Position numbers and translations under genes: made by a program. From positions 1 through 64,000 of the forward strand of contig JAEWGR010000190.1 of NCBI GenBank assembly GCA_023388195.1: 64,000 bases of DNA. The letters run 5' to 3'. Each line of letters starts with the position of its first letter. The first letter of the stretch is position 1. Of the stretch, positions 56,907 to 64,000 are shown one piece after another. The notes under the pieces were generated by a model. The model was not told where the DNA came from, did not search any database, and saw nothing but the letters and a program-made list of their open reading frames with translations. This DNA comes from Bacillota bacterium. GTDB lineage: Bacteria; Bacillota; Negativicutes; Sporomusales; Sporomusaceae.

Positions 56907-59285
56907 GTGGCCACAGCTAAGAACATTAATAACAGGGTGCAAATGTTGCGGGATCAGAGTGTTGCTTCCGTGCCGCGGTTATCGATTGAGAGAGCCAGGC
57001 TGGTAACCGCAGCTTATAAACAATACGCAGGTAAGGTTTCTATTCCGGTTCTGCGGGCATTGACCTTTCAGTATCTTATGGAGAATAAGACCATTTGCAT
57101 TAATGAGGGTGAACTCATTGTCGGCGAGCGGGGTACAGGGCCGCAGGAAGCTCCGACCTATCCCGAGTTATGCTGCCATACTGTCGAAGATTTTGATGTT
57201 ATGGATAAGCGGGATAAAATATTCTTTAAGGTTGACCAGGAGACTAAACGCATTCAGGCGGAAGAAATTATTCCCTTCTGGCAGGGAAAAGCGATTCGCG
57301 ACTTAATGTTTGACCAAATGACACCGGCCTGGAAAGAGTGCTATGAGGCTGGAATCTATACTGAATTTATGGAGCAGCGGGCGCCAGGCCATACGGTTGC
57401 CGGGGGGCAAATCTACCGGCAGGGTTTTCTCGATTTTAAAAAAGATATTGAGGCCCGGCTGGCAGCCCTTGATTATCAACAGGACCCTGAAGCGTATGAC
57501 AAGCAGGAAGAATTAACAGCGATGGCAATTTGCTGTGATGCGATTATTGCCTTTGCCCGCAGACATGCCGATAAAGCCAGCGAGCTTGCCGGCAGGGAGC
57601 AAGATCCGGCCAGGAAAAAAGAATTAGAGGAGATCGCGGAGATTTGCCGTCATGTTCCGGCCCAGGCACCGAGATCCTTCCGGGAAGCGCTGCAGACCTA
57701 CTGGTTTGTCCACCTCAGTGTAATTACTGAATTAAATACCTGGGATTCTTTCTGCCCGGGCAAGCTGGACATTCACCTGTTTCCGTTCTATGAACGGGAA
57801 ATTCAGGCCGGAACCCTGACACGGGAAGCGGCTAAAGAATTATTGCAATGCTTCTGGGTGAAATTTAACAACCAGCCGGCGCCGCCCAAGGTCGGGATTA
57901 CTCTCCAGGAAAGTGCCACCTATACGGACTTTTGCAATATCAATATCGGCGGGATAAAGCCGGACGGCAGCAACGGCGTCAATGAGGTTTCCTATTTGCT
58001 GCTGGATATTGTCGAGGAAATGGAGCTGCTGCAGCCTAGCACCAATGTGCAGATCAGCCGGAAAAATCCGGATCAGTTTGTACTCCGGGCGGCTGAGGTT
58101 ATCCGGGCCGGTATGGGTTTTCCCTCGGTTTTTAATACCGATGCGGTGCTGGAAGAACTTCTGCGTCAGGGAAAAAGTCTGGAAGACGCCCGCGGCGGCG
58201 GCACCAGCGGCTGTGTTGAGGTTGGCTGCTTTGGCAAAGAAGCCTATATCCTGACCGGGTATTTGAATCTTGTCAAGATCCTGGAGATCACCCTCCACAA
58301 TGGGGTTGATCCCCGCACAGGCAGACAACTGGGGCTTACAACAGGAGCGGCGGCGCAGTTTACGTCCCTGGATGAGCTGTTAGCGGCCTTTAAGCAGCAG
58401 GTGAAACATTTTGTTGATATTAAAATTAAAGGCAACAATATCATTGAAATGCTGTATGCCAAGTATATGCCGGCTCCATTCATGTCGATTGTTATTGACG
58501 ATTGCATTGCCAAGGGGCGGGATTATAATGCCGGTGGCGCCAGATACAACTCCCGGTATATCCAGGGCGTTGGCATCGGCAGTATAACCGACTGCCTGGC
58601 CGCCCTTGAATATCATGTGTTTGATCATAAAAGATTCTCGATGACAGAACTGCTGGATATTGTAAAGGCTGATTTTGCCGGGCAGGAAAAGGTACGTCAG
58701 CTGCTGCTGAACAAAACCCCGAAATATGGTAATGATGATGATTATGCAGATCAAATTATGCTCAAAGTCTTTGAGATTTTCCATGAGGTGGTAAACGGCC
58801 GGAAAACCCCGACCGGCGGCACCTACCGGATCGAGATGCTGCCGACCACCTGCCACGTCTATTTTGGGGCCGTAATCGGCGCTACCCCGGACGGGCGTAA
58901 AGCCGGCCGGCCTCTTTCCGAAGGAATCTCACCGGTGCAGGGAGCGGATAAAAACGGTCCGACGGCAGTCATTAAATCAGCAGCCAAAATGGATCAGCTT
59001 AGGACCGGCGGGGCCTTGCTGAATCAAAAGTTTACCCCTCAGGTCGTGCAAGGCGAAGAGGGGCTGAGGAAGCTGAAAGATCTGATTCGGGCTTACTTTA
59101 AACTGGATGGTCATCATATTCAGTTCAATATTGTTGATGCCGGGACCTTAAGAGAGGCGCAAAAGAACCCTGAACAATATAACAACCTGATTGTCAGAGT
59201 AGCAGGTTATAGCGATTACTTTAATAATCTTACCAAAGACCTGCAGGATGAGATTATTGAACGGACAGAGCACCAAGCGTTTTAA
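56907..59285 (+). CDS. Glycyl radical enzyme, probable trans-4-hydroxy-L-proline dehydratase (HypD-like)
   Basis: 792 aa from GTG 56907 (TAGGAGGG upstream). Glycyl radical loop RVAGYSDYF near residue 767 and catalytic Cys at 436 in GGTSGCVEVGCFGKEAY, with the general-base Glu two residues later. The GCVEVG plus LTGYLNL sequence and the WDSFCPGKLDIH segment resemble 4-hydroxyproline dehydratase (HypD) rather than PFL (which has two adjacent Cys), choline lyase or glycerol dehydratase. In HypD studied from Clostridioides the Cys and Gly are, from memory, at about 434 and 765, two residues earlier than here. Nearby prolidase-like enzymes support hydroxyproline use; no proC is next to it, so the substrate stays a prediction. 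Confidence 0.75.
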   Translation: MATAKNINNRVQMLRDQSVASVPRLSIERARLVTAAYKQYAGKVSIPVLRALTFQYLMENKTICINEGELIVGERGTGPQEAPTYPELCCHTVEDFDVMDKRDKIFFKVDQETKRIQAEEIIPFWQGKAIRDLMFDQMTPAWKECYEAGIYTEFMEQRAPGHTVAGGQIYRQGFLDFKKDIEARLAALDYQQDPEAYDKQEELTAMAICCDAIIAFARRHADKASELAGREQDPARKKELEEIAEICRHVPAQAPRSFREALQTYWFVHLSVITELNTWDSFCPGKLDIHLFPFYEREIQAGTLTREAAKELLQCFWVKFNNQPAPPKVGITLQESATYTDFCNINIGGIKPDGSNGVNEVSYLLLDIVEEMELLQPSTNVQISRKNPDQFVLRAAEVIRAGMGFPSVFNTDAVLEELLRQGKSLEDARGGGTSGCVEVGCFGKEAYILTGYLNLVKILEITLHNGVDPRTGRQLGLTTGAAAQFTSLDELLAAFKQQVKHFVDIKIKGNNIIEMLYAKYMPAPFMSIVIDDCIAKGRDYNAGGARYNSRYIQGVGIGSITDCLAALEYHVFDHKRFSMTELLDIVKADFAGQEKVRQLLLNKTPKYGNDDDYADQIMLKVFEIFHEVVNGRKTPTGGTYRIEMLPTTCHVYFGAVIGATPDGRKAGRPLSEGISPVQGADKNGPTAVIKSAAKMDQLRTGGALLNQKFTPQVVQGEEGLRKLKDLIRAYFKLDGHHIQFNIVDAGTLREAQKNPEQYNNLIVRVAGYSDYFNNLTKDLQDEIIERTEHQAF

Positions 59286-59320
59286 CCGGCTATTCTCATA
59301 ACATCGGGCCGGTTACAGTA

Positions 59321-59365
59321 CAAGAGTCAACTCACGTAGAAAATGTGAGTTGACTCTTGCTTTTG
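59321..59365 (+). terminator. Intrinsic terminator of the glycyl radical operon
   Basis: CAAGAGTCAACTCAC / GTGAGTTGACTCTTG perfect arms, tail CTTTTG; a smaller AACCGGC/GCCGGTT repeat lies just before (59284-59314). Confidence 0.8.
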
Positions 59366-59395
59366 TGAAAATTAAAATCGCAGTTTAGTGGACGA

Positions 59396-59431
59396 ATATT
59401 GCAGAGTAGTATCTGAATGTTTTTCTTTAAA
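59396..59431 (+). repeat. Direct repeat, first copy (other at 60233-60269)
   Basis: ATATTGCAGAGTAGTA followed by GATGTTTT-TCTTTAAA-like sequence; the second copy matches over about 30 of 36 positions. Each copy lies upstream of a small gene (59532, 60419) and may be a duplicated promoter/leader segment. Confidence 0.5.
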
Positions 59432-59531
59432 AAGAGAATCAAGTGTAAAATTAATTGTTGGAATATTCTTGGATTTAAAAAAGAGAAATGGTATAATATG
59501 CAAGGAAATAATAATTTTGGGAGATGGTCAA

Positions 59532-60116
59532 ATGAAAAAGGTTATGCTGTGTTTAATGATCCTGCTCTGTTCTATGTTTGCAGTTAGTATCGCCAGCGCG
59601 GCGGCTGATCCCACGGCAACAGAATCTGTTGCCAAACAGGTACTCATTTTGCCTTATATTAATTCTACCGAGGAAACCAAAGATTACATAGGCGAAACAG
59701 TCAAAGAGAAGTTTACTCAACAATTCAGCAATGAAAACTATCAAATCGCCCCTGCCGAAAAAGTGCAAAGTATTTTAGCGGCAAATCAGTTTGACCCGTC
59801 CAATAAGGAATTACCGGAAAATAATCTAATGGCCAAGCTATCAAAAGAGACAGGTGCCGACTATGTGATTGCCATGGAGATCGTGCATTTTATGAACTCC
59901 AGGCATGTCAGTTTTTTCTCGACTTCGGCCAAAAGCGAGGTTAAACTTCGTTATAAAATCTACGCCAAAGACTCAGATAAAGTTACTACTTTCCAAACAA
60001 CCGGCAAAGGCAATAATAAAGTTACCTCGATTGGCGTTCCCGGAATCGGTACGGCAATGAAACGAGGGATTACGGAAGCTATGGATGAAGCCTTTACTAA
60101 AATAGAAAAATTGTAA
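59532..60116 (+). CDS. Secreted protein of unknown function
   Basis: 194 aa from ATG 59532 (GGGAG upstream; earlier in-frame starts have no site). Signal peptide 1-24 (MKKVMLCLMILLCSMFAVSI, then ASAA). The mature part has an alpha/beta pattern: VAKQVLILPYINSTEETKDYIGETVKEKFTQQFSNENYQIAPAEKVQSILAANQFDPS, then ETGADYVIAMEIVHFM and a glycine/lysine-rich C-terminal part ending in MDEAFTKIEKL. The first half resembles the CsgG/GNA1162-type lipoprotein fold seen in many diderm Firmicutes proteins, but no lipobox. Function unknown. Confidence 0.75.
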   Translation: MKKVMLCLMILLCSMFAVSIASAAADPTATESVAKQVLILPYINSTEETKDYIGETVKEKFTQQFSNENYQIAPAEKVQSILAANQFDPSNKELPENNLMAKLSKETGADYVIAMEIVHFMNSRHVSFFSTSAKSEVKLRYKIYAKDSDKVTTFQTTGKGNNKVTSIGVPGIGTAMKRGITEAMDEAFTKIEKL

Positions 60117-60173
60117 AACAGCCCGATCTGCGGAGTGCAGCAGATCCGGACACTGACCCCCTGAATTTTTTAG

Positions 60174-60227
60174 GCTCCCCTGAAGGCAGACAGAAAGAAC
60201 TGTTTACCAGCAGGGGAGTGTTTTTTC
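60174..60227 (+). terminator. Intrinsic terminator
   Basis: CTCCCCTG / CAGGGGAG stem with a long internal loop, followed by TGTTTTTT. Confidence 0.6.
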
Positions 60228-60232
60228 AAACG

Positions 60233-60269
60233 ATATTGCAGAGTAGTAGGGGGATGTTTTCTCTTTAAA
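60233..60269 (+). repeat. Direct repeat, second copy (other at 59396-59431)
   Basis: ATATTGCAGAGTAGTA then GGGGGATGTTTTCTCTTTAAA. Confidence 0.5.
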
Positions 60270-60418
60270 GATAAACCAATTCCCTGTCCCCTGTGTCCCG
60301 TTAAACTTCATAATCTTATGCAATAAATGAGATGAAATGTAGTCTTACTAGATAGAGGTACTTTTAAAAGGGGAAAAGAAAGGGAAAGAATAATGAAAAA
60401 TAAAGGAGTGTTTAAGTT

Positions 60419-60814
60419 ATGAATGAGGTTCTTGCGTTTCTATTAGAAAACAGAATAGTTTATCTCGCTACAGTCGATGGCAATATCCCCAAGGTGCGAC
60501 CGGTTGGCTTTGTTATGGAGTTTGAAGGCAAACTCTATTTTAGCACCAGCAATCAGAAGAATGTATACAAACAGCTCAAAGCAAATCCTAACTTTGAAGT
60601 CAGCATAATTTCAAAAACAGGTGACTGGTTACGCTTAAAAGGTAAAGCTGTATTTAATACCACTCGGGAAACCAGGCAGGCTGCCTTGGATGCCGTGCCT
60701 GCTTTTAGCAAGATGTATAGTATTGACGATGCTATTTTTGAGCTCTTTTATATCGAAGATGGTGAAGCAACTTTTAACGACACGAAGGGATCTTCCAGGA
60801 CCGTTACATTGTAA
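60419..60814 (+). CDS. Pyridoxamine 5'-phosphate oxidase-like flavin/F420-type split-barrel protein
   Basis: 131 aa. Pattern RIVYLATVDGNIPKVRPVGFVMEFEGKLYFSTSNQKNVYKQLKANPNFEVSIISKTGDWLRLKGKAVFN is typical of the small PNPOx-like family of anaerobes (130 aa). Probably binds FMN and acts in reductase reactions or detoxification; substrate unknown. ATG at 60419 follows AAAGGAG at about nine bases. Confidence 0.88.
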   Translation: MNEVLAFLLENRIVYLATVDGNIPKVRPVGFVMEFEGKLYFSTSNQKNVYKQLKANPNFEVSIISKTGDWLRLKGKAVFNTTRETRQAALDAVPAFSKMYSIDDAIFELFYIEDGEATFNDTKGSSRTVTL

Positions 60815-60913
60815 TTATTTCTTGCTGTATATTAGTTGTCCCTTTGTTTGGCTATCTCTGAGTTTGCTGCAGGTAATGACTAAAACTTATTCATGAGTAA
60901 TCCTCCTATTCAA

Positions 60914-60926
60914 TATAATCATAATA
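60914..60926 (+). promoter_or_regulatory. Possible PerR-type box before catalase
   Basis: TATAATCATAATA resembles the PerR core (TATAATNATTATA) with two mismatches, about 25 bases before the catalase start. Confidence 0.35.
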
Positions 60927-60951
60927 GATTTTATGATTTGGGGGAGAGGAT

Positions 60952-62403
60952 ATGCCAAAACGCTATCTTACCAGCAATGAGGGGGCGCCTGTTACCAACG
61001 ATCAGCAATCCTTGAGTGTAGGTCAGCGGGGACCCATTTTACTTGAGGATATCGTTTTTCTGGAGAAAATTGCCCATTTTGACCGGGAAAGGATTCCTGA
61101 GAGAGTATTGCATGCCAAGGGGGCCGGAGCTTTCGGTCATTTTAGACCGTATAACTCTCTGGCGTCATGGACTAAAGCCGATTTTTTGCAGGATCCGGAA
61201 AAGGTAACGCCTGTGTTTGTCAGGTTTTCATTAGCGGGCGGCTCGCTGGGCGGGGCGGATACTGTGCGGGATATCAGAGGGTTTTCGGTAAAATTCTACA
61301 CAGAGGAAGGCAATTATGATATTGTAGGCAACCATATCCCGGTATTTCCGATTAGAGACCCAATTCAGTTTCCCGACCTGGTTCATGCCCTGAAGCCTGA
61401 CCCGGTTACTAATGTCCGGGGCGGGCCGATAGCCGCCAGCCGGTTTTGGGACTTTATGTCATTGCGGCCGGAATCAATCAATTTTCTCACGTATTTGTTT
61501 GCTGATAATGGTACTGCCAAAAGTTTCAGAACCATTCCGGGGTATGGAGTCAACACGTATAAATGGGTCAATCTGCGCGGGGAAGAAGTTTATGTCAAGT
61601 ATCACTGGGAGCCCTGTGCCGGTGTTGAATACATAGATGGCAAGACGGCAGCCCTGCTTGCCGGGACAGACCCGGACATAGCCCGGCGGGATTTATTTGA
61701 TAGCATTGCTGCCGGCCAGCAGGTTGAGTTTGAGCTGAGAATACAGATATTGAATGTGGAAGATGAATGTGAACAGCCCTTTGATCCCTTGGACTCCACT
61801 AATATATGGCCTGATGATTTATTTCCGTTAATGCCGGTAGGGAAAATGGTGCTAAATAAAAATCCGGAAAACTTTTTTGTCGACATTGAACAGGCTGCTT
61901 TCTCGCCGGCGGCTATTGTGCCAGGAATAGAGTTTTCCAATGATAAAATACTGCAGGGCCGTGTCTTTGCTTATGGGGATACACAAAGATACCGGTTAGG
62001 TGTTAATTATTTAGAATTGCCTACTAATATGCCGCGAAAACCGGCAGATAACAAGATGCAGGACGGAGCCATGCAAACCATGTACAGCGACGGTGTTGCC
62101 AATTATTTACCTAATACATTAGGGGGCGGAACGCCCATGCCGGCCCCAGTGACCGGGAAGCCTGCCCAGAACCATGTTTCCGGTTGTATAGTCCGGAAAG
62201 AGATAGCCGGGGATATTTATTATCAGGCCCGCTTCAGGTATCGGTCTATGTCAGCGACGCAAAAGAGACACCTGGTCGCCAATATTGTTGAAAACCTGAG
62301 TCAGGCCTATGAGCCTATTCAAAGAAGAATGGTTGAACATTTCTTAGAGACAGACCGTGACCTGGGCAGCAGGATAGCACAGGGAATCGGTCTGATGCTC
62401 TGA
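60952..62403 (+). CDS. katA: Catalase (haem, small-subunit type)
   Basis: 483 aa. Active-site His in RVLHAKGAGAFG (about residue 58), distal Asn region YDIVGNHIPVFPIRDPIQFPD (usually GNNTPVF; here GNHIP), and proximal haem Tyr in RVFAYGDTQRYRLG. Length and motifs fit clade 3 monofunctional catalases, converting H2O2 to water and O2. Single gene with a possible PerR box, in line with the peroxide defence at 17.4 kb. Confidence 0.95.
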   Translation: MPKRYLTSNEGAPVTNDQQSLSVGQRGPILLEDIVFLEKIAHFDRERIPERVLHAKGAGAFGHFRPYNSLASWTKADFLQDPEKVTPVFVRFSLAGGSLGGADTVRDIRGFSVKFYTEEGNYDIVGNHIPVFPIRDPIQFPDLVHALKPDPVTNVRGGPIAASRFWDFMSLRPESINFLTYLFADNGTAKSFRTIPGYGVNTYKWVNLRGEEVYVKYHWEPCAGVEYIDGKTAALLAGTDPDIARRDLFDSIAAGQQVEFELRIQILNVEDECEQPFDPLDSTNIWPDDLFPLMPVGKMVLNKNPENFFVDIEQAAFSPAAIVPGIEFSNDKILQGRVFAYGDTQRYRLGVNYLELPTNMPRKPADNKMQDGAMQTMYSDGVANYLPNTLGGGTPMPAPVTGKPAQNHVSGCIVRKEIAGDIYYQARFRYRSMSATQKRHLVANIVENLSQAYEPIQRRMVEHFLETDRDLGSRIAQGIGLML

Positions 62404-62450
62404 TAAACAAACCTGGCAACAGTTGCAGATCTTCTTGTCCGCGAAGTAGA

Positions 62451-62495
62451 AAAAACCGTGTTAAATTTGGCGTGAATTTAACACGGTTTTATATT
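62451..62495. terminator. Intrinsic terminator between katA and livF
   Basis: AAAACCGTGTTAAATT / AATTTAACACGGTTTT perfect arms; both strands have T-rich sides. Convergent genes. Confidence 0.8.
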
Positions 62496-62544
62496 TCCTA
62501 AGTGATTGGCTGTAATTCTCTTCATTAATACAGATTTGTGCTGA

Positions 62545-63261
62545 CTAGCAGACTTGCCTGCCGCCCAGATAGGCTTCCATCACTCTGGGATCATTGGCAA
62601 TTTCAGCGGCTGGGCCGTGAAGAACAATCCGGCCTGTCTCCATGACATAGGCATAATGAGCAATCTTAATTGCCTGGCGGACGTTTTGTTCAACCAGCAG
62701 GATGGTTGTCCCTTCGGCATTAATTTCCTGGATTACTTTAAATATATCAGCAACTACCAGTGGCGCCAAGCCCATGGAAGGCTCATCCAGGAGCAGCAGC
62801 TTTGGCCGGGCCATTAAGGCCCGGCCGATGGCCAGCATTTGCTGCTGACCGCCGGACAAAGTTCCTCCCAACTGCTGCCTGCGTTCGGCGAGTATCGGAA
62901 AGCGGGCAAAAACCTTTTCCAGGTCGCTTTGGATAGCGGTGGTGTCTGTACGTTGATACGCACCCATCTCCAAATTCTCCAACACCGTCATTTGCGCGAG
63001 GATGCTGCGGCCCTCAGGCACTAGCGAGATGCCTTTGCCGACTACCTTATGCACAGCCAGACCGGTAATGTTTTGCCCCTGAAAGGAGATTTGGCCTGCT
63101 GCCGGCTGAACCATGCCCATGATGGCTTTCATGGTAGTTGTCTTGCCGGCGCCATTGGCACCAATTAAAGAGACAATGGCGCCTTGGGGGACAGCGAGGC
63201 TGACTGTTTTTAATGCTTTGATATTGCCATAACCGGCAATTAACTGGGTAATCTCAAGCAT
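62545..63261 (-). CDS. livF: Branched-chain amino acid ABC transporter, ATP-binding protein LivF
   Basis: 238 aa. Walker A GANGAGKTT, signature LSGGQQQML, Walker B LLLDEPSMGLAPLVV, and the LivF-specific VEQNVRQAIKIAHYAYVMETGRIVLHGPAAE. Starts one base after the livG stop. Energises import of branched-chain or related amino acids through LivH-LivM, which lie outside the window. Confidence 0.95.
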   Translation of the reverse strand: MLEITQLIAGYGNIKALKTVSLAVPQGAIVSLIGANGAGKTTTMKAIMGMVQPAAGQISFQGQNITGLAVHKVVGKGISLVPEGRSILAQMTVLENLEMGAYQRTDTTAIQSDLEKVFARFPILAERRQQLGGTLSGGQQQMLAIGRALMARPKLLLLDEPSMGLAPLVVADIFKVIQEINAEGTTILLVEQNVRQAIKIAHYAYVMETGRIVLHGPAAEIANDPRVMEAYLGGRQVC

Positions 63262-63262
63262 C

Positions 63263-64000
63263 TCACATATCCTCCTTTCCCAGATAGGCTTCGATTACCT
63301 GCGGATTTTCCTGGATGCTGGCAGGCGATCCTTCGGCAATTTTCCGGCCAAAATTTAATACGACAAAACGCTCACATACGTTCATCATCAGGTGCATGTC
63401 ATGTTCTATCAGGATGACGGCCTTGCCTAGCTGTTGTATTTGCGCGATCAGTAACCGCAAGTCTTCTGTCTCACTTTCATTCATGCCGGCGGCAGGTTCA
63501 TCCAACAGCAGTAATTCGGGGTCAGAGGCCAGGGCCCGGGCAATTTCGAGACGGCGCTGTTTACCGTAGGAGAGGGCGCCGGCCAGGGTGTTGGCTTCGT
63601 CGCCGATGCCTGTTAATTCCAGCATGGCGCGGGCCCGGCCCTTAATGGTCTTTTCCTCCTGCCGCTGCGCCCCGGTCTGCCATAAGCCTTGCCAAATACC
63701 GGCGTGTGTACGGCAGTGAGCGCCAACCATAACATTCTCCAGGGCAGTCATCTGACCGAACAGGCGGATATTCTGAAAGGTACGGGAAATCCCCAGTTTG
63801 GTGATCTTATGGGGCTTTAGGCCGACAATGGTTTTATCCTGATAAACAATCCGGCCTTCACTAGGCGGCAATACGCCGGTAATCAGGTTGAAAAGAGTGG
63901 TCTTGCCGGCACCGTTAGGTCCGATTACCCCGAGAATCTCATTTTTATTGACATGAAAACTAATAGTAGATAACGCTGCCAGTCCCCCGAAATTCTTACT
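63263..64000 (-). CDS. livG: Branched-chain amino acid ABC transporter, ATP-binding protein LivG (partial; 5' end outside)
   Basis: The open frame reaches the window edge; Walker A GPNGAGKTT is at about 63908-63934 and the first visible residues are SKNFGGLAALSTISFHVNKNE, the usual LivG start, so only a few N-terminal residues are missing. ISRTFQNIRLFGQMTALENVMVG (LivG-specific), signature LSYGKQRRLEIARAL, Walker B LLLDEPAAGMN and the switch VILIEHDMHLMM follow. Co-transcribed with livF. Confidence 0.95.
   Translation of the reverse strand, partial: SKNFGGLAALSTISFHVNKNEILGVIGPNGAGKTTLFNLITGVLPPSEGRIVYQDKTIVGLKPHKITKLGISRTFQNIRLFGQMTALENVMVGAHCRTHAGIWQGLWQTGAQRQEEKTIKGRARAMLELTGIGDEANTLAGALSYGKQRRLEIARALASDPELLLLDEPAAGMNESETEDLRLLIAQIQQLGKAVILIEHDMHLMMNVCERFVVLNFGRKIAEGSPASIQENPQVIEAYLGKEDM

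Overview
The window looks like chromosome of a diderm, anaerobic, spore-former-type Firmicute of the Negativicutes (a Sporomusa/Pelosinus-like member of the Sporomusaceae). The main evidence is an SLH-domain outer-membrane porin ending in Phe (27474-28754), an AsmA-like envelope protein (39068-40696), oxygen-sensitive chemistry (glycyl radical enzyme, radical SAM proteins, Fe-S flavoproteins) beside peroxide defence, strong AGGAGG-type ribosome binding sites and mid-range GC. Taxonomy is inferred from gene content only. I saw no rRNA, tRNA, CRISPR array, insertion sequence or prophage.

Layout. 1-3.3 kb, minus strand: a c-di-GMP-I riboswitch followed by a hairpin leads an apparent operon of an RraA-PilZ fusion, a second RraA-family protein, a DUF441 membrane protein and the start of a dCache sensor. 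3.6-14 kb: radical SAM protein, Asp/Glu racemase, Fe-S flavoprotein, a zinc-free-type ribosomal protein S4 paralogue under a perfect 37-bp Fur/Zur-like palindrome, YidC paralogue, TetR/nitroreductase pair, ECF S component and a PAS-GGDEF diguanylate cyclase. 14.5-19.5 kb: a small unknown gene with the same Fur/Zur-like promoter as S4, a flotillin/NfeD pair (NfeD frameshifted at a T7 run) and ahpC-ahpF with a PerR-like box.

19.9-28.8 kb: a Crp/Fnr regulator and a self-contained catabolic operon of FAD oxidoreductase, MFS carrier, both subunits of aconitase X, second MFS carrier, soluble chemoreceptor and SLH porin. 29-32.6 kb: beta-lactamase-like protein, an antibiotic-resistance ABC-F gene behind a transcription attenuator whose leader ORF is only AUG-UAA, and an L,D-transpeptidase. 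32.8-39 kb: an acid-sugar-like catabolic cluster (Asp/Glu racemase family, BASS transporter, HbpS-like, GntR, class II aldolase, BKACE, DUF1537 kinase) with a palindromic operator.

39-45.8 kb: AsmA-like protein, ZIP transporter remnant, flavoprotein, small basic ORF, DUF4870 protein, QueG-like protein with two matching operator palindromes, GNAT and methionine aminopeptidase. 46-59.3 kb: DUF3798 binding lipoprotein, BMP/ribose-type ABC transporter, M24 peptidase, XRE-cupin regulator, prolidase-like amidohydrolase, a sigma-54 activator, and a glycyl radical enzyme with its activase behind a sigma-54 promoter. Together these suggest uptake and cleavage of Xaa-Pro/hydroxyproline peptides and dehydration of hydroxyproline. 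59.5-64 kb: secreted protein, PNPOx-like protein, catalase, and livF/livG, the latter running off the end.

The strongest candidates for undescribed biology are the AUG-UAA attenuator of the ABC-F gene, the c-di-GMP riboswitch feeding an RraA-PilZ fusion operon, the paired Fur/Zur-like promoters, and the DUF1537/BKACE/aldolase cluster.
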